NCBI GenBank assembly: GCA_900320285.1
Contig: ONRQ01000014.1
Location: 1 to 37,464 of the forward strand
Reading direction: 5' to 3'
DNA length: 37,464 bases
Source of the DNA: an uncultured Eubacteriales bacterium
GTDB lineage: Bacteria; Bacillota; Clostridia; Peptostreptococcales; Anaerovoracaceae
Under the pieces are notes generated by a model. That model was not told the origin of the DNA, searched no databases, and saw only the letters and a program-made list of their open reading frames with translations. The translations under genes and the position numbers were made by a program. Of this stretch, positions 1-7,204 are shown piece after piece (positions within the stretch are counted from its first letter, which is position 1; each line of letters begins with the position of its first letter).

Positions 1-364
1 GAAAAGAGAACGTAAGAACGTTGAACGTGGCCAGGCTCATATCCAGTCCACCTTCAACAATACGCTGATCACACTGACCGACATGGACGGAAACGCACTT
101 AGCTGGTCCAGCGCTGGTTCAAACGGATTCAGAGGCTCCCGTAAGAGCACTCCGTTCGCAGCAGCAGAGGCAGCTACAGTAGCAGCTAAGGCGGCTATGG
201 AACACGGTCTCAAGACAGTAGAAGTCTACGTAAAGGGACCTGGCTCGGGCAGAGATTCCGCAGTAAGAGCACTCGAGACTGCAGGACTCAAGGTAACCAT
301 GATCAAGGACATCACACCGATTCCTCACAATGGTTGCAGACCGCCTAAGAAGAGAAGAGTCTAA
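1..364 (+). CDS. rpsK: 30S ribosomal protein S11, 5'-truncated by the window edge
   Basis: The reading frame is open from base 2 and begins in [20 protein letters not shown], so the first residues of S11 lie outside the window. The visible part contains the S11 core: the [11 protein letters not shown] strand, [19 protein letters not shown], and the C-terminal [19 protein letters not shown] tail that contacts 16S rRNA in the 30S platform. It is followed 22 bases later by S4 and then RNA polymerase alpha, the usual end of the S10-spc-alpha ribosomal cluster in Bacillota. Nothing unusual is visible in the retained part. Confidence 0.97.
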   Translation, partial: KRERKNVERGQAHIQSTFNNTLITLTDMDGNALSWSSAGSNGFRGSRKSTPFAAAEAATVAAKAAMEHGLKTVEVYVKGPGSGRDSAVRALETAGLKVTMIKDITPIPHNGCRPPKKRRV

Positions 365-386
365 TCGGGAAGGAGGAGCAGAATAT

Positions 387-974
387 ATGTCAAGAGATAG
401 AGGACCTGTACTGAAGAGAGCAAGAGCTCTTGGTATCGAGCCACAGTACCTGGGTGTTAATAAAAAATCCAAAAGACATGGCGCAGTAAGACGCCGTAAA
501 AAGAGTGAATACGGTATCCAGCTGAATGAGAAGCAGAAAGTAAGATTCACTTATGGACTCAGCGAGACTCAGTTCCGCAACCTGTTCGACAAGGCTTCGA
601 AGAGAAAAGGCGGAGCCGGTGAGAACCTCCTCATCATGCTCGAGAGCAGACTGGACAATGTTGTATTCAGAATGGGATTCGCAGCAACAAGAAGAGAAGC
701 TCGTCAGCTTGTCAACCACGGTCACTTCCTGGTAAACGGCAAGAAGGCAGACATCCCTTCAATGGAGCTCAAGGCTGGCGATGTTGTATCCGTAAAGGCT
801 AAGTCGCAGTCATCCCCTAAGTTCAACGAGCTTAAGGAAATGATCATCACAACACCTGCCTGGATCGACCTTAATCTTGATAAGTTCGAGGGAAAGATCG
901 TCAGAACTCCTGAGAGAGCGGACGTTGACCTTCCTATCGAAGAACACTACATCGTAGAGTTCTATTCAAGATAA
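387..974 (+). CDS. rpsD: 30S ribosomal protein S4
   Basis: This 195-residue protein is S4, a primary 16S rRNA binding protein and, in many bacteria, the translational repressor of its own operon. The N-terminal region (MSRDRGPVLKRARALGIEPQ) and the S4 RNA-binding domain (about residues 87-150: ESRLDNVVFRMGF, ARQLVNHGHFLVNGKKADIPS) are clear, as is the C-terminal HYIVEFYSR. There are no cysteines, so this is the zinc-free C-minus form. An in-frame upstream start at 330 lies inside rpsK. I chose the ATG at 387 because AGGAGG at 371-376 is correctly spaced and family length fits. It is cotranscribed between rpsK and rpoA. Confidence 0.97.
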   Translation: MSRDRGPVLKRARALGIEPQYLGVNKKSKRHGAVRRRKKSEYGIQLNEKQKVRFTYGLSETQFRNLFDKASKRKGGAGENLLIMLESRLDNVVFRMGFAATRREARQLVNHGHFLVNGKKADIPSMELKAGDVVSVKAKSQSSPKFNELKEMIITTPAWIDLNLDKFEGKIVRTPERADVDLPIEEHYIVEFYSR

Positions 975-1038
975 TAGCTTGAAGCCGGGTGATCCGGCAA
1001 AAAAGCAGTCGTTTAATTGAATATCCAGGGGGAAGACT

Positions 1039-1986
1039 ATGATCGAGATTATTAAACCAACTATTACCAAAGAAGTTGATGAAAACGGTCGTTATGGCAA
1101 ATTCGTGATCGAACCTCTTGAGAGAGGATACGGCACAACTCTCGGCAATTGCATGAGAAGAGTTCTGCTTAGTTCCCTTCCGGGCGCAGCAATCACAAGC
1201 GTAAAGATCGACGGGATTCTCCACGAATTCTCGACTATTCCTGGTGTTAAGGAAGATGTAACTGAGATCATCCTTAACCTCAAGAGACTCGCAGTAAGGG
1301 TCGACGGAGATGACGACAGAAGAGCGATCATCAATGCCGTTGGTCCGTGCGAAGTCACGGCCAGGGACATCCTCGTAGATTCAGATACAGAGATCTACAA
1401 TCCCGACCTCCACATTGCCACACTGGCAGACAATGCTACGCTGGTAATGGAGATGAACATCGCAACAGGCAAGGGCTATGTTCCTGCAGAAGAGAACAAG
1501 ACCCCGGAGACACCGATCGCGGTTATCCCTGTTGACTCGATCTTCACACCGGTTACAAAGGTCAACTTTACGGTTGAAAACACAAGAGTCGGTCAGAAAA
1601 CAGACTATGACAGACTCGTACTGGAGATATGGACTGACGGTTCGATCGCTCCTGAAGAGGGCGTTTCGATCGGAGCAAAGATCATCCAGGAGCACCTCGA
1701 TCTGTTCATCGGACTTGGTGCAGAAGTCAGCGACATGAAGTTTATGATTGAGAAGGACGAGGATCGCAAGGAAAAGGCACTCGTCATGGCAATCGAAGAA
1801 CTGGAACTGTCTGTACGTTCATTCAACTGCCTCAAGAGAGCATCCATCAACACAGTTGAGGAGCTCACACAGAAGACTGAGGAAGACATGATGAAGGTCA
1901 GAAACCTCGGAATGAAGTCGCTGGTAGAAGTTAAAAACAAACTCGCTGAGCTGGGGCTTTCACTCAAGCCGAGCGAAGAAGAGTAA
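1039..1986 (+). CDS. rpoA: DNA-directed RNA polymerase subunit alpha
   Basis: The 315-residue product has the usual alpha length. The N-terminal assembly domain that dimerises and binds beta and beta' is seen in [20 protein letters not shown] (about residues 31-50) and in [16 protein letters not shown]. The C-terminal domain that binds UP-element DNA and activators is seen in [20 protein letters not shown] and [20 protein letters not shown]. The start at 1039 is supported by AGGGGGA at 1027-1033. The 64-base gap after rpsD holds only a small GC-rich inverted sequence and no terminator, so it should be read through from the ribosomal genes. Confidence 0.98.
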   Translation: MIEIIKPTITKEVDENGRYGKFVIEPLERGYGTTLGNCMRRVLLSSLPGAAITSVKIDGILHEFSTIPGVKEDVTEIILNLKRLAVRVDGDDDRRAIINAVGPCEVTARDILVDSDTEIYNPDLHIATLADNATLVMEMNIATGKGYVPAEENKTPETPIAVIPVDSIFTPVTKVNFTVENTRVGQKTDYDRLVLEIWTDGSIAPEEGVSIGAKIIQEHLDLFIGLGAEVSDMKFMIEKDEDRKEKALVMAIEELELSVRSFNCLKRASINTVEELTQKTEEDMMKVRNLGMKSLVEVKNKLAELGLSLKPSEEE

Positions 1987-2003
1987 TTTGAAAGGAGCCA
2001 TCA

Positions 2004-2345
2004 ATGAAAGGTTATAAGAAGCTGGGCAGAAATTCTGCACACAGAAAATCCATGCTGAGAAACCTGGTAACCGATCTTTTCAGAGAAGGCAGAATCACAA
2101 CAACAGATATGAGAGCTAAGGAAGCCGGCCGTCAGGCTGAGAAGCTGATCACAATCGCAAAGAAGGGCGACCTTCACGCAAGAAGACAGTGCCTCGAGTA
2201 TCTGTTTGATGAAGACGTTGTGACTAAACTCTTCGATGAGATCGCTCCGGGCTATGAGAACAGAAACGGCGGATACACACGTATCCTCAAGCTGGGACCT
2301 AGGCAGGGAGACAATGCAGAAGTAGTATTTCTGGAACTTGTTTAA
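2004..2345 (+). CDS. rplQ: 50S ribosomal protein L17
   Basis: The product has 113 residues and the typical L17 sequence: [20 protein letters not shown] at the N-terminus, the basic central part [19 protein letters not shown], and the end [21 protein letters not shown]17 lies near the peptide exit tunnel of the 50S subunit. It starts 17 bases after rpoA with AAAGGAG at 1991-1997 and is the last gene of the operon, followed at once by an intrinsic terminator. Confidence 0.97.
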   Translation: MKGYKKLGRNSAHRKSMLRNLVTDLFREGRITTTDMRAKEAGRQAEKLITIAKKGDLHARRQCLEYLFDEDVVTKLFDEIAPGYENRNGGYTRILKLGPRQGDNAEVVFLELV

Positions 2346-2368
2346 TACAGAAAAATAAAACTGCAAGA

Positions 2369-2398
2369 GGGCGGTGCGAAAGCACCGCCCTATTTTTA
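2369..2398 (+). terminator. Rho-independent terminator of the rpsK-rplQ operon
   Basis: A perfect 9-bp GC-rich stem (GGGCGGTGC, 2369-2377, with GCACCGCCC, 2382-2390) closes a GAAA tetraloop and is followed by TATTTTTATATTT. It lies 24 bases after the rplQ stop codon. Confidence 0.93.
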
Positions 2399-2454
2399 TA
2401 TTTATCACGCCGGCAGGTCCCGGGGCGGGAGTCCTCAAAAGCACCTTGAAAAAT

Positions 2455-2820
2455 CTATTTGTCGGTACGTTGATCGGGATCCATATCCATTGCCTCTAAA
2501 AAGAGATCGAGATTCCTTTCCGCCATCTCTGCCTTGTTTTTCGGAAGGCGCTGGATTTTTTCTATAAGTGTTGAGTTGGCTGTATCTGTAAAGCGGCTGT
2601 TGCCAAACAGTATGAAGTCTGAGCTTACGTTGAGCTCAGTACAGATTCTTATCAGCGTAGATATAGATGTGCCGACAAGCCCTCTCTCAAGATCAGATAA
2701 ATACTGAGGGGTAACACCAATCATTTCCGACATTTTCTCCTGTGTCAAATCGGCCCGCACACGCGCGGTGCGGATATTTGACCCGATATTGTACATGCTG
2801 TCGTCGACCCTTTTTCTCAT
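2455..2820 (-). CDS. XRE-family helix-turn-helix transcriptional regulator
   Basis: The 121-residue product carries an N-terminal Cro/C1-type HTH at about residues 11-68: IGSNIRTARVRADLTQEKMS, the turn MIGVTPQYLSDLERG, and the hydrophobic helix ISTLIRICTELNVSSDFILFG. The C-terminal tail (about 70-121) is polar and has no recognised domain. It may start at the first ATG or at Met9 (MYNIGSNIRT), since neither has a strong ribosome site. It is transcribed away from a region with several inverted repeats (2839-2944), the natural place for its own operators, and faces a divergent unknown gene. Target and ligand are unknown. Confidence 0.88.
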   Translation of the reverse strand: MRKRVDDSMYNIGSNIRTARVRADLTQEKMSEMIGVTPQYLSDLERGLVGTSISTLIRICTELNVSSDFILFGNSRFTDTANSTLIEKIQRLPKNKAEMAERNLDLFLEAMDMDPDQRTDK

Positions 2821-2838
2821 GTTGCTTACCTGGTTCTG

Positions 2839-2944
2839 ATGATAGTTCTTTATATAAATGATAGTTCAAAGCAATACATTTGGTTTACAATGTAAAAACA
2901 TAAGATAATAAATGCAAAACATTGAATATGACTAAATGTTTTGC
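2839..2944. promoter_or_regulatory. Divergent intergenic region with direct repeat and two dyads (operator candidates)
   Basis: Between the XRE regulator and the divergent unknown gene there is a direct repeat ATGATAGTTC at 2839-2848 and 2858-2867 (19-bp period). There is also a near-palindrome TTTACA-A-TGTAAA at 2884-2896 and a perfect 10-bp inverted repeat GCAAAACATT (2914-2923) / AATGTTTTGC (2935-2944) with an 11-bp spacer. The stretch is AT-rich and lacks a T-tract after the dyads, which suits DNA-binding sites better than terminators. TTTACA at 2884 with TAATAA at 2906 is a possible rightward promoter. The assignment to the XRE protein is inferred from adjacency. Confidence 0.5.
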
Positions 2945-3015
2945 TATTATCACAAAGGTTTTATACATAAGGATCATTGCTGTTCGGACTGCTGATATAC
3001 GCTAAAAAGGAAAAG

Positions 3016-3372
3016 ATGAAGGATATAAAGATAAACGGACATATTCTTGATGGGGCTTTGCTGGTGGATGACCCTGATGTAAAAAGGTCATTCTATGATG
3101 CCTCGGGACAGCTTCGTCATGTAAGGTTTTTTTCACAGCCGGGGAAGCTGAAAAGTTATGTATGCAGACATCCTGAAGGAATCATAATTGCAGGCGTGGG
3201 AGCTTTCTTTTTTATTGAACCTATTCTTGTGTCCTGTACCATGATCAGGTTTGATGAAGCAGGTAATGCGGACATACAGGTACGTGATAACGCTGAAAGT
3301 GTAGAAAAACAGCTTTCGGTGATGGAGGAGATACGAGCTGCCGCGGAAGATGAACTGGCGCATATCAGGTAA
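3016..3372 (+). CDS. Hypothetical protein, divergent from XRE regulator
   Basis: I do not recognise this 118-residue protein. It begins MKDIKINGHILDGALLVDDP, has a hydrophobic segment IIIAGVGAFFFIEPILVSCTMI in the middle (about 55-77), and ends in a charged helix VEKQLSVMEEIRAAAEDELAHIR. The hydrophobic part could be one membrane segment or a buried strand pair. I chose the ATG at 3016, with AAGG 5 bases upstream, over an in-frame TTG at 2977 whose Shine-Dalgarno is too close. Its divergent position beside the XRE gene suggests regulation by that protein, but no function can be stated. Confidence 0.6.
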   Translation: MKDIKINGHILDGALLVDDPDVKRSFYDASGQLRHVRFFSQPGKLKSYVCRHPEGIIIAGVGAFFFIEPILVSCTMIRFDEAGNADIQVRDNAESVEKQLSVMEEIRAAAEDELAHIR

Positions 3373-3407
3373 AACACATCGCATCCCGTCAATCAGCATA
3401 CCGAATC

Positions 3408-3437
3408 TTCAACATAGATACGGGTGATTATGTTGAA
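3408..3437 (+). promoter_or_regulatory. Inverted repeat just upstream of leader ORF
   Basis: TTCAACATA (3408-3416) and TATGTTGAA (3429-3437) form a perfect 9-bp inverted repeat with a 12-base spacer, ending a few bases before the AAGGGAG ribosome site at 3441-3447. As RNA it would be a stem-loop abutting that site; as DNA it could be an operator. There is no following T-tract, so it is not a terminator. Confidence 0.45.
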
Positions 3438-3454
3438 AGTGAAGGGAGATGTAA

Positions 3455-3646
3455 ATGAACAATACAGCACGTTTCATTACGATGAATGATACAGAGACCT
3501 TGCCGGCGGACAAGGTCTTTTTTTATACAGGGCTTGAAACCTGTTCGCAAAGTGGTAAAATTATTCAGTTAGGAAAGCTGCCATCGCAACTGATCATAAC
3601 GGTCAGGAGAGATGGCATTGTTAAAGGAGTATACGCTTATGACTAA
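3455..3646 (+). CDS. Possible 63-residue leader ORF before atpB
   Basis: This short ORF has a good ribosome site (AAGGGAG at 3441-3447, 7 bases before ATG) and its stop overlaps the atpB start region. The product (MNNTARFITMNDTETLPADK onward) resembles nothing I know. Its coding region contains a strong intrinsic terminator at 3495-3524. Either it is a regulatory leader whose translation would disrupt the hairpin, or it is a chance frame over a terminator. The peptide is not enriched for one amino acid, so a classic amino-acid attenuator is not evident. Real translation is uncertain. Confidence 0.3.
   Translation: MNNTARFITMNDTETLPADKVFFYTGLETCSQSGKIIQLGKLPSQLIITVRRDGIVKGVYAYD
3495..3524 (+). 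terminator. Intrinsic terminator/attenuator in the atp leader
   Basis: An 8-bp stem AGACCTTG (3495-3502) / CAAGGTCT (3511-3518) is followed by seven consecutive T residues (3518-3524). It lies about 115 bases upstream of atpB on the same strand and inside the 63-residue leader ORF. It may end transcription from the upstream unknown gene, or act as an attenuator for the ATP synthase operon. Confidence 0.75.
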
Positions 3647-4502
3647 ACAAGAGCGTAAAAAAGCAATACTGTTCTTCTCAGCCATCGCGCTGGTATTCAT
3701 GGTTGGATCCATACTTACCGGCGGCGGGGTAGGAGAAGAAGAGTCCATTCAGACCGTTATGCGAGACGCCGTAATGCACGACGTCAACAAGGTCAGCCTG
3801 TTCGGACTCAAAGATGTCAATCCGGCACTGATTTCAGGTTTTATTGTGTCGGGCATCATGATAATCTTCGCACTCATCTGCAGGATATTCGTGATACCGC
3901 GCTTCAAGCTTGTACCGGGAAAGTTCCAGCTCGTGCTTGAGACTGTGGTCGGCATCTTTGACGGAATGGCGAAGAGCAATTCACATATCAACGGATTTCT
4001 GGGAGCGTACATTTTTGCGGCCGGTTCATACATCTTTACAGGCACGCTGTTCGAGCTTCTGGGAGTTCAGGTGATGACCACGGGAGGCCACCCGATATCC
4101 CTTCCGGCACCGATGGCTGATGTAAACGGGGCCATCATGATGGGCTGCCTCTCATATCTCGTGATAATGTCAGGAGGTATCGTGGGCAACGGAGTAAAGG
4201 GTATAGGCAAGACCCTCAAGGACTTCTCGCTTCCGCTTTCACTCAGCTTCCGACTTTTCGGAGCCCTGATCTCGGGAGCACTGGTCACAGAGCTTGTTTA
4301 CTACTACACGGCAATGAGCTACGTTGTACCGGTCATAGTAGGAGTACTGTTTACACTGCTCCACGCACTGATACAGGCATACGTACTTACCATGCTGACA
4401 TCACTCTTCTACGGAGAAGTATCCGAAAAAGTCGTGAAACCGCCAAAAGAGAAGCGACGCGGAAAAAAGCGCAAGACAGTAGTAAAGGAACAAACTGCTT
4501 AA
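3639..4502 (+). CDS. atpB: F1Fo ATP synthase subunit a
   Basis: Subunit a forms the half-channels through which ions reach the c-ring. This 287-residue protein has about five to six hydrophobic helices. It has the essential arginine in PLSLSFRLFGALISGALV (Arg205) and the last-helix glutamine in LHALIQAYVLTMLTSLFYGE (Gln246). The usual Asn-Met after RLFG is replaced by Ala-Leu. The C-terminus is a basic tail (KPPKEKRRGKKRKTVVKEQ). I chose ATG 3639 because AAAGGAG at 3623-3629 is well placed; an upstream in-frame ATG at 3612 has its ribosome site too close. It is first in the atp operon; no atpI precedes it. Confidence 0.96.
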   Translation: MTKQERKKAILFFSAIALVFMVGSILTGGGVGEEESIQTVMRDAVMHDVNKVSLFGLKDVNPALISGFIVSGIMIIFALICRIFVIPRFKLVPGKFQLVLETVVGIFDGMAKSNSHINGFLGAYIFAAGSYIFTGTLFELLGVQVMTTGGHPISLPAPMADVNGAIMMGCLSYLVIMSGGIVGNGVKGIGKTLKDFSLPLSLSFRLFGALISGALVTELVYYYTAMSYVVPVIVGVLFTLLHALIQAYVLTMLTSLFYGEVSEKVVKPPKEKRRGKKRKTVVKEQTA

Positions 4503-4542
4503 CAGAGATATCAATAACACTTTTTTAAAAGGAGAAACTAAA

Positions 4543-4920
4543 ATGCTTAACCTCAATGCAAAGAAACTGAGAAGAATGGCAATCGTGCTCGCAATGGTCG
4601 CTGCCGCCATGATGATGATCCTGACGGTAGCAGTATTCGCTGACAGCGGCGATGCCGCAGCTGCCGGTGACGCAGCAGTTGCTGCTGCCGCTACCACTAC
4701 AGGTCTCAAAGCCATAGCTGCAGGAATCGCTATCGGACTCGCTGCATGCGGAGGCGCCATCGGAATGGGCCTGCTCGGCGCAAAGACTTCCGAAGGTATT
4801 TCGAGGCAGCCTGAAGCGGACGGCAAGATCCGTACCAGTTTCATGCTTGGACTCGTTTTTATTGAAACAGTAGTCATCTATGCGCTGCTCACGGTTATTC
4901 TGATCATATTCGTTCTTTAG
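4543..4920 (+). CDS. atpE: F1Fo ATP synthase subunit c with N-terminal signal-like extension
   Basis: The 125-residue protein is about 45 residues longer than a typical c subunit. Residues 1-34 (basic NAKKLRRM, then a hydrophobic stretch ending VAVFADSG) look like a signal peptide, followed by an Ala-rich linker. The two-helix hairpin is at about 54-80 and 98-124 with the polar loop SRQPEADGKIR. The ion-carrying carboxylate is Glu108 in GLVFIETVVIYALL. The helix-1 position that is Gln in sodium-coupled c-rings aligns with Met75, which favours protons, although Glu is followed by Thr as in sodium types. Coupling ion is therefore undecided. AAAGGAG precedes the ATG. Confidence 0.95.
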   Translation: MLNLNAKKLRRMAIVLAMVAAAMMMILTVAVFADSGDAAAAGDAAVAAAATTTGLKAIAAGIAIGLAACGGAIGMGLLGAKTSEGISRQPEADGKIRTSFMLGLVFIETVVIYALLTVILIIFVL

Positions 4921-4967
4921 CGGGTGCGACAGCAGACCGGTACATTTGACAGACAGGGAGTAATAAG

Positions 4968-5459
4968 ATGACAGGAGTACCACTTAATATAGATTGGCAG
5001 CAAATACTGCTGCACCTGTTCAACTTCACCATACTCTTCGGAGCTCTTTATATACTTCTCTATAAGCCTGTGAAGGATTTCATGGACGGAAGAGAGGCTC
5101 ATTATGCTGACATGGACAGCAGAGCTGAGCAGGCTCTGGCTGATGCCGAGAACAGCAAGGCTTCCTATGAGAAGAAAGAGAAAGAGTTCGACGAGGAAGT
5201 CAGGACTGAGAAGAACAGGATGAGCAAGGAAATCGAAGCAGAAAGAGAACGGAGACTTGCGGCAGCCCGCGGCGAAGCCGAGAAGATCATTTCGGATGCC
5301 CGCGGTGAAGCAGAAAGAGAGAAGAACGAGATCATCGAATCCGCGCAGAAGGAGATCACAGAAATGGTCACCGACGCTATGGAGAAACTCACTCTCGAGC
5401 AGACCGCTTCGGATGCTTTCGATCAGTTCCTTGATGCTGCGGAGGAGGCAGATAAATGA
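4968..5459 (+). CDS. atpF: F1Fo ATP synthase subunit b
   Basis: Subunit b is the peripheral stalk linking Fo to F1. This 163-residue protein has one N-terminal membrane helix (IDWQQILLHLFNFTILFGALYILLYKPV, about 7-34). A long charged coiled coil rich in Glu, Lys and Arg runs from about 45 to 145 (EKKEKEFDEEVRTEKNRMSK and AEAEREKNEI-type repeats). It overlaps the next gene by four bases (ATGA at 5456-5459). The C-terminal end would contact delta, which here exists only as a domain fused to alpha. Confidence 0.95.
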   Translation: MTGVPLNIDWQQILLHLFNFTILFGALYILLYKPVKDFMDGREAHYADMDSRAEQALADAENSKASYEKKEKEFDEEVRTEKNRMSKEIEAERERRLAAARGEAEKIISDARGEAEREKNEIIESAQKEITEMVTDAMEKLTLEQTASDAFDQFLDAAEEADK

Positions 5460-7201
5460 GTAATGAAGAAATGGTCCTCACCGCAGTAATTTACTCGGCC
5501 GCAGAGCCGAGCGAATCGCAGAAGGCGAGGTTCGGACAATTCCTAAAGAAAAAATATAACGCAGATATTCCTCTCAAATGGGAGAAATCCGACGCGTTCC
5601 CGGGAGGCTTCAGACTTGAGGTCGGCTCCGACATATATGACTGGTCGGTAGGCGGAAGGTTCCGCCAGCTGAGAGACACCCTTGTCAAGGTGCCTACAAA
5701 CAACGGCAACATCATCCCGCTGCTCAAGGAGAGTATCGAGACATGGACGCCGGAGGCCATGGCCGAGCAGGTCGGAGAAGTTATCACGGTCGGAGACGGC
5801 ATCGCTACAGTTGCCGGGCTTCCGCATGCAACATTCGGAGAGATCCTGCTGTTTGCTGACGGAGTCAGGGGCATGGTACAGGACATCCGCAGGGACACGA
5901 TCGGCTGCGTACTTTTCAGCAGTGACGAGAGCGTCACTCAGGGATCCTCAGTCAAGAGGACAGGCAAGACGGCAGGAACACCTGTAGGCGAGGGCTTCCT
6001 CGGAAGAGTAGTCGATTCGCTGGGTTCACCTGTTGACGGCCTCGGAGACATCACGGCCTCGGGCTACATGCCTGTAGAAGCTCAGGCTCCGCCTATCATT
6101 GACAGACAGCCTGTAGATACGCCGCTTGAGACGGGAATCTTCTCGATCGACTCCATGTTCCCTATCGGAAGAGGACAGAGAGAGCTGATCATCGGCGACA
6201 GACAGACAGGCAAAACAGCTATCGCGGTAGACGCTATTATCAACCAGAAGGGCAAGGACTGCATCTGCATCTACGTAGCCATCGGACAGAAGACTTCTTC
6301 GGTAGTACAGATACAGCAGACTCTGAAGAAGCACGATGCACTGGACTACTCAATTATAGTAACTGCTTCGGCGAGCGACCCTGCTCCGCTGCAGTACATC
6401 GCTCCGTATGCAGGATGCGCAATGGGCGAGTACTTCATGCATAAGGGCAAGGATGTACTCATCGTTTACGATGACCTTTCAAAGCACGCTGTAGCATACC
6501 GTGCGCTTTCACTGCTGCTCGACAGATCGCCGGGCCGCGAGGCGTATCCGGGCGACGTATTCTACCTGCATTCAAGACTGCTCGAGAGAGCCGCAAGGCT
6601 TTCGGATGAGATCGGCGGAGGCTCAATTACCGCTCTGCCTATTGTTGAAACGCAGGCGGGCGATGTATCGGCATACATCCCTACAAATATCATTTCGATC
6701 ACAGACGGCCAGATATTCCTGGAGTCAGACCTCTTCTTCTCGGGTCAGAGACCTGCCGTAAACGTAGGCCTTTCCGTTTCCCGTGTAGGAGGCGACGCCC
6801 AGACGAAGGCCATGAAGAAGGCCGCAGGTACGCTCAGAATCGACCTCGCCCAGTACCGCGAGATGGAAGTGTTCACGCAGTTCGCTTCAGACCTCGACGA
6901 TCAGACTAGATCGCAGCTCGAGTACGGCCAGGGCCTTATGCGCATGCTGAGACAGAAGCAGTACAGGCCGAAATCGCAGCATGAGCAGGTCATAACACTT
7001 GTTATGGCGCTTGCTCACACTATGCAGGGCATCCCTGCGCCGGAAGTGCCTAAGTTTATCGATAGCCTCATCGAAATGTTCGAGTCGGATCACAGAGATA
7101 TCTGTGACCGCATCGACCAGACAGGCAAGCTCGATGACGATCTTAAGAAGGAGATCATAGACATCTCCGCAAAATATAAAGAAAAGTATAAAGCGGCGTA
7201 A
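5456..7201 (+). CDS. atpA: ATP synthase delta C-terminal domain fused to subunit alpha
   Basis: The 581-residue protein is about 80 residues longer than normal alpha. Residues 7-77 match the C-terminal domain of delta/OSCP: VLTAVIYSAAEPSESQKARF, then DAFPGGFRLEVGSDIYDWSV and GGRFRQLRDTL, as in the family's 'vdPsliGGi.i..gd.viDgSv..rL' pattern. The alpha part starts near residue 86 with its N-terminal helix (IIPLLKESIETW), then the beta-barrel (GEVITVGDGIATVAGL) and the P-loop GDRQTGKT (247-254). No separate atpH exists between atpF and atpA, and the N-terminal helical domain of delta is missing. The fusion is in a single frame without any sign of frameshift. Start ATG overlaps atpF. Confidence 0.95.
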   Translation: MSNEEMVLTAVIYSAAEPSESQKARFGQFLKKKYNADIPLKWEKSDAFPGGFRLEVGSDIYDWSVGGRFRQLRDTLVKVPTNNGNIIPLLKESIETWTPEAMAEQVGEVITVGDGIATVAGLPHATFGEILLFADGVRGMVQDIRRDTIGCVLFSSDESVTQGSSVKRTGKTAGTPVGEGFLGRVVDSLGSPVDGLGDITASGYMPVEAQAPPIIDRQPVDTPLETGIFSIDSMFPIGRGQRELIIGDRQTGKTAIAVDAIINQKGKDCICIYVAIGQKTSSVVQIQQTLKKHDALDYSIIVTASASDPAPLQYIAPYAGCAMGEYFMHKGKDVLIVYDDLSKHAVAYRALSLLLDRSPGREAYPGDVFYLHSRLLERAARLSDEIGGGSITALPIVETQAGDVSAYIPTNIISITDGQIFLESDLFFSGQRPAVNVGLSVSRVGGDAQTKAMKKAAGTLRIDLAQYREMEVFTQFASDLDDQTRSQLEYGQGLMRMLRQKQYRPKSQHEQVITLVMALAHTMQGIPAPEVPKFIDSLIEMFESDHRDICDRIDQTGKLDDDLKKEIIDISAKYKEKYKAA

Positions 7202-7204
7202 AAA

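Noticed and set aside
330-386. Upstream in-frame start for rpsD
   Set aside because: It lies within rpsK, adds 19 residues not found in S4, and the AGGAGG at 371 fits the ATG at 387.
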